Source: JASUTC01 sp035447925
GTDB taxonomy: Bacteria > Thermotogota > Thermotogae > MWEM01
Direction of reading: 5' to 3'
Length of the DNA stretch: 64,000 bases
Assembly (NCBI GenBank): GCA_035447925.1
Contig: DAOTHY010000004.1
Coordinates: 10,890 to 74,889, forward strand
Part shown: in pieces, positions 61,560 through 64,000 of the stretch
Layout: every line of letters begins with the position of its first letter
Position numbering within the stretch: the stretch's first letter is position 1
Notes under the pieces: model-generated
The model's database searches: none
Told to the model about the DNA's origin: nothing
Seen by the model: only the letters and a program-made list of their open reading frames with translations
Made by a program: the position numbers and the translations under genes

Positions 61560-64000
61560 ATGGCCAAAAAATGGGTTTATTACTTTGGAAAAAGCAAATC
61601 TGAAGGCGGATCTCAAATGAAAGAGATCCTCGGCGGTAAAGGTGCCAACCTCGCCGAAATGATCAACATCGGTATCCCTGTCCCACCGGGATACACCATA
61701 TCCACAGAGGTATGTAAGTATTATTTTGACCATGGCAAAAATTATCCTGAGGAAATTAATGAGCAGGTGAAAGAGGCTATGGAATTGCTTGAAAAGGACA
61801 CCGGTAAGAAATTTGGAGACAAAAACAATCCCTTACTTGTATCCGTAAGGTCTGGCGCAGCAGTTTCCATGCCCGGTATGATGGACACCATTCTAAACCT
61901 GGGACTCAACGACGAAACAGTTGAAGCAATGGCGGAAAATTCCGGTAATCCCAGATTTGCATACGATTCTTACAGACGTTTCATGCAGATGTTTGGTGAT
62001 GTAGCGTTGGAACTTCCCCATGCTAAATTTGAAAAGGCATTGGATACGGTTAAAGAGGAAAAAGGCGTCAAACAAGATACCGATTTGGATACCGAAGACC
62101 TCAAAAGAGTCATCGAATTGTATAAAAAGGTATACGAGGAAGAAGGGAAAATATTCCCACAGGATCCCCATGATCAGTTATGGGCTTCCATCAACGCTGT
62201 GTTCGGTAGCTGGATGAATCCCAGAGCCATTAAATACAGACAATTGAATGGTATCGGAGAAGGAACGCTTCTCGGAACAGCCGTCAACGTAGTGGCAATG
62301 GCATATGGAAACATGGGTAATGACAGCGGAACGGGTGTTGCATTTACCAGGAACCCCTCCACCGGCGAAAGGAAGTATTACGGGGAATACCTTCAAAATG
62401 CACAGGGGGAAGACGTTGTAGCCGGAATCAGAACCCCAAAGGATTTAGAAGAGATGAAAGTCGAATGGCCTGCAGTTTATGATGAACTCATCAAGTTGTT
62501 TGACCAGTTGGAAACCCATTATAAAGACATGCAGGATGTTGAATTTACCATCGAAAAGGGAAAACTCTATCTCCTTCAAACCAGAAATGCAAAGAGAACA
62601 GCAGCAGCAGCGATTCAGGTTGCCGTCGACATGGTTGAAGAAGGTATGATTGATAAGAAAACAGCCGTTACAAGAGTCACACCGGAACAAATTGAACGAA
62701 TGCTTCATCCTTACTTCATTCCTGAAGAAAAGGAAAAGGCAGAAGTTCTTACCAAAGCCCTTCCGGCTTCACCAGGAGCCGCAACGGGAAGAGCTGTGTT
62801 CCATTCAAAAACTGCTGAAGAATGGGTAGAAAGAGGTGAGAAAGTAATTCTCGTCAGACTTGAAACCTCCCCTGAAGATATCGGTGGAATGGCAGCTGCA
62901 GAAGGTGTGCTCACCGCCAGAGGTGGCATGACTTCTCACGCAGCGGTTGTTGCCAGAGGGATGGGAGAACCAGCTGTTTGTGGAGCTGAAACCTTGGATG
63001 TCAGTGAAGAAAAGAAACAGTTCAAGGTTGCCGGTAAGATTGTGAAAGAAGGAGATTGGATTTCAATTGACGGATCAACCGGTGAATTGATGCTTGGAAA
63101 CATCAAAACAGTTAAACCGGATGGCTTGGTTGGACCGGTTGCGAAGATTTTGGATTGGGCCAGCGAATTTCAGAGACTGGGAGTCAGAACCAACGCCGAT
63201 ACACCAAAAGATGCCCATGTTGCCAAACAGTTTGGAGCAACGGGAATCGGGCTTTGCAGAACGGAACACATGTTCTTCGAAGAGGATAGAATTCCGATCG
63301 TTCGAAGGATGATCGTTTCCAGAAAACTGGAAGACAGACAAAAGGCACTGGACGAATTGGAACCCATTCAACAGGGAGACTTTTACGGTATCCTCAAAGC
63401 CATGGATGGATTGACGGTTACCATCCGATTTATCGACCCGCCGCTTCATGAATTTGTTCCGAAAGAAAAAGAAGCACAAGCCAGATTAGCGAAAGAATTA
63501 AACATCGATTTGGAAGAACTTCTGGAAATCGTCAATGAACTCCACGAATTCAACCCCATGCTGGGTCATAGAGGAGTTAGACTTTCCATCACTTATCCTG
63601 AGATTGCCGTTATGCAGACGAGAGCTGTTATCAAAGCCGCTATTGACCTCAAGAAAGAAGGCCTTAATCCAATTCCTGAGATCATGATTCCGCTTGTCGG
63701 TATGGAATCTGAGTTAAAGACACTGAGAGAACTCGTTACAACGGAAGCAGACAAACTGATTAAAGAAGCCGGAGTGGAAGTGGATTATCATGTAGGTACC
63801 ATGATAGAAGTTCCAAGAGGCGCTATCACAGCTGATGAAGTAGCTAAGTATGCAGACTTCTTCTCCTTTGGAACCAACGATTTAACCCAGATGACCTTTG
63901 GATTTAGTAGAGATGATGCGGGTAAATTCATTAAAGAATATCTGGAAAGAGGCATTTTGGCATTTGATCCGTTCAAAAAGCTGGACAGAGAAGGTGTAGG
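61560..64000 (+). CDS. ppdK: Pyruvate, phosphate dikinase, 3' end beyond window
   Basis: About 813 of an expected ~880 residues are visible. PPDK interconverts pyruvate, ATP and phosphate with PEP, AMP and diphosphate. The nucleotide-binding domain has ILGGKGANLAEM, VSVRSGAAVSMPGMMDTILNLG and FGSWMNPRAIKYR. The phosphohistidine domain has GGMTSHAAVVARGMG with His460. The PEP/pyruvate barrel has GIGLCRTEHMFF, MIEVPRGAI and FSFGTNDLTQMTFG. The catalytic Cys region near the C-terminus is outside the window. AGGAGG precedes the ATG by nine bases. In many anaerobes it runs in the glycolytic direction with diphosphate. Confidence 0.97.
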   Translation, partial: MAKKWVYYFGKSKSEGGSQMKEILGGKGANLAEMINIGIPVPPGYTISTEVCKYYFDHGKNYPEEINEQVKEAMELLEKDTGKKFGDKNNPLLVSVRSGAAVSMPGMMDTILNLGLNDETVEAMAENSGNPRFAYDSYRRFMQMFGDVALELPHAKFEKALDTVKEEKGVKQDTDLDTEDLKRVIELYKKVYEEEGKIFPQDPHDQLWASINAVFGSWMNPRAIKYRQLNGIGEGTLLGTAVNVVAMAYGNMGNDSGTGVAFTRNPSTGERKYYGEYLQNAQGEDVVAGIRTPKDLEEMKVEWPAVYDELIKLFDQLETHYKDMQDVEFTIEKGKLYLLQTRNAKRTAAAAIQVAVDMVEEGMIDKKTAVTRVTPEQIERMLHPYFIPEEKEKAEVLTKALPASPGAATGRAVFHSKTAEEWVERGEKVILVRLETSPEDIGGMAAAEGVLTARGGMTSHAAVVARGMGEPAVCGAETLDVSEEKKQFKVAGKIVKEGDWISIDGSTGELMLGNIKTVKPDGLVGPVAKILDWASEFQRLGVRTNADTPKDAHVAKQFGATGIGLCRTEHMFFEEDRIPIVRRMIVSRKLEDRQKALDELEPIQQGDFYGILKAMDGLTVTIRFIDPPLHEFVPKEKEAQARLAKELNIDLEELLEIVNELHEFNPMLGHRGVRLSITYPEIAVMQTRAVIKAAIDLKKEGLNPIPEIMIPLVGMESELKTLRELVTTEADKLIKEAGVEVDYHVGTMIEVPRGAITADEVAKYADFFSFGTNDLTQMTFGFSRDDAGKFIKEYLERGILAFDPFKKLDREGV

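Noticed and set aside
1..64000. CRISPR, tRNA, rRNA, IS element or prophage signals
   Set aside because: I looked for spaced repeats, cloverleaf-like segments, transposase motifs and phage genes on both strands and found none.

Overview
The window reads as chromosome from a diderm, low-to-moderate GC bacterium. Placement in or near the Thermotogota is my best inference. The DNA polymerase I motif B reads GKMINFSIIYG, with Ser where most bacteria have Gly, which I recall from Thermotoga PolA. The pyruvate phosphate dikinase, glycine C-acetyltransferase and MOFRL-type glycerate kinase also look Thermotogota-like. Several exported proteins look like outer-membrane or TolC-type proteins. There is no rRNA, tRNA, insertion sequence, prophage or CRISPR array. 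Coding density is very high and no gene-free stretch exceeds 300 bases.

Layout. 1-5153 (minus): a truncated exported beta-rich protein, a 100-N assembly gap, and a ~1,300-residue pseudokinase/ATPase/TPR/GAF/GGDEF protein cut by that gap. 5184-10075 (minus): glutamate formiminotransferase, DNA polymerase I and a metallophosphoesterase, apparently one transcript with the GGDEF gene. 10371-17924 (plus): a DUF4258-like protein, a large exported lipase-like protein, GalT class II and a membrane hybrid histidine kinase. 18001-26947 (plus): a housekeeping operon frr-uppS-cdsA-alaS, then a THEP1-like NTPase, asparaginase, an exported protein, holA and a membrane protein. 27063-29052 (plus): a GAF/HD-GYP protein and a receiver-STAS protein. 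These converge on a minus operon (35841-29056): rlmH, a CNNM/CorC protein, cdd, a PspC protein, a LiaF-like protein and a 7TM CheA-like kinase ending in a CheX-like domain. 35943-39935 (plus): rnc, a radical SAM protein, a TolC-like protein and glycerate kinase. 40039-44464 (plus): an orphan 74-residue gene, then rqcH, a divergent sliding-clamp-like protein and kbl. 44497-46354 (minus): a membrane protein, an unknown protein and a methyltransferase. 46437-51570 (plus): glpK, tsaE, an MBL hydrolase and an OpuC-type transporter lacking its binding protein. 51585-57585 (minus): a sugar locus with ROK regulator, binding protein, two permeases and a GH84 glucosaminidase. 57762-60600 (minus): an AAC(3)-like acetyltransferase and an S9 peptidase. 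60725-61357: a lipoprotein. 61560-end: ppdK, cut by the window.

Main points of interest. (1) A translationally coupled PspC / LiaF-like / 7TM CheA-like kinase set, whose kinase carries its own CheX-type dephosphorylation motif, faces an HD-GYP and a receiver-STAS gene; this could be a self-contained envelope-stress phosphorelay. (2) A full-length but strongly diverged beta-sliding-clamp-like protein lies between rqcH and kbl. (3) A MalG-type permease has a ~150-residue CBM-like insert. (4) Promoters share an extended -10 (TGnTATAAT) with poor -35 boxes, and one sits five bases before the rlmH ATG, implying a leaderless message. (5) Two genes have a strong Shine-Dalgarno placed seven bases before ATC or ATT, suggesting non-canonical starts.
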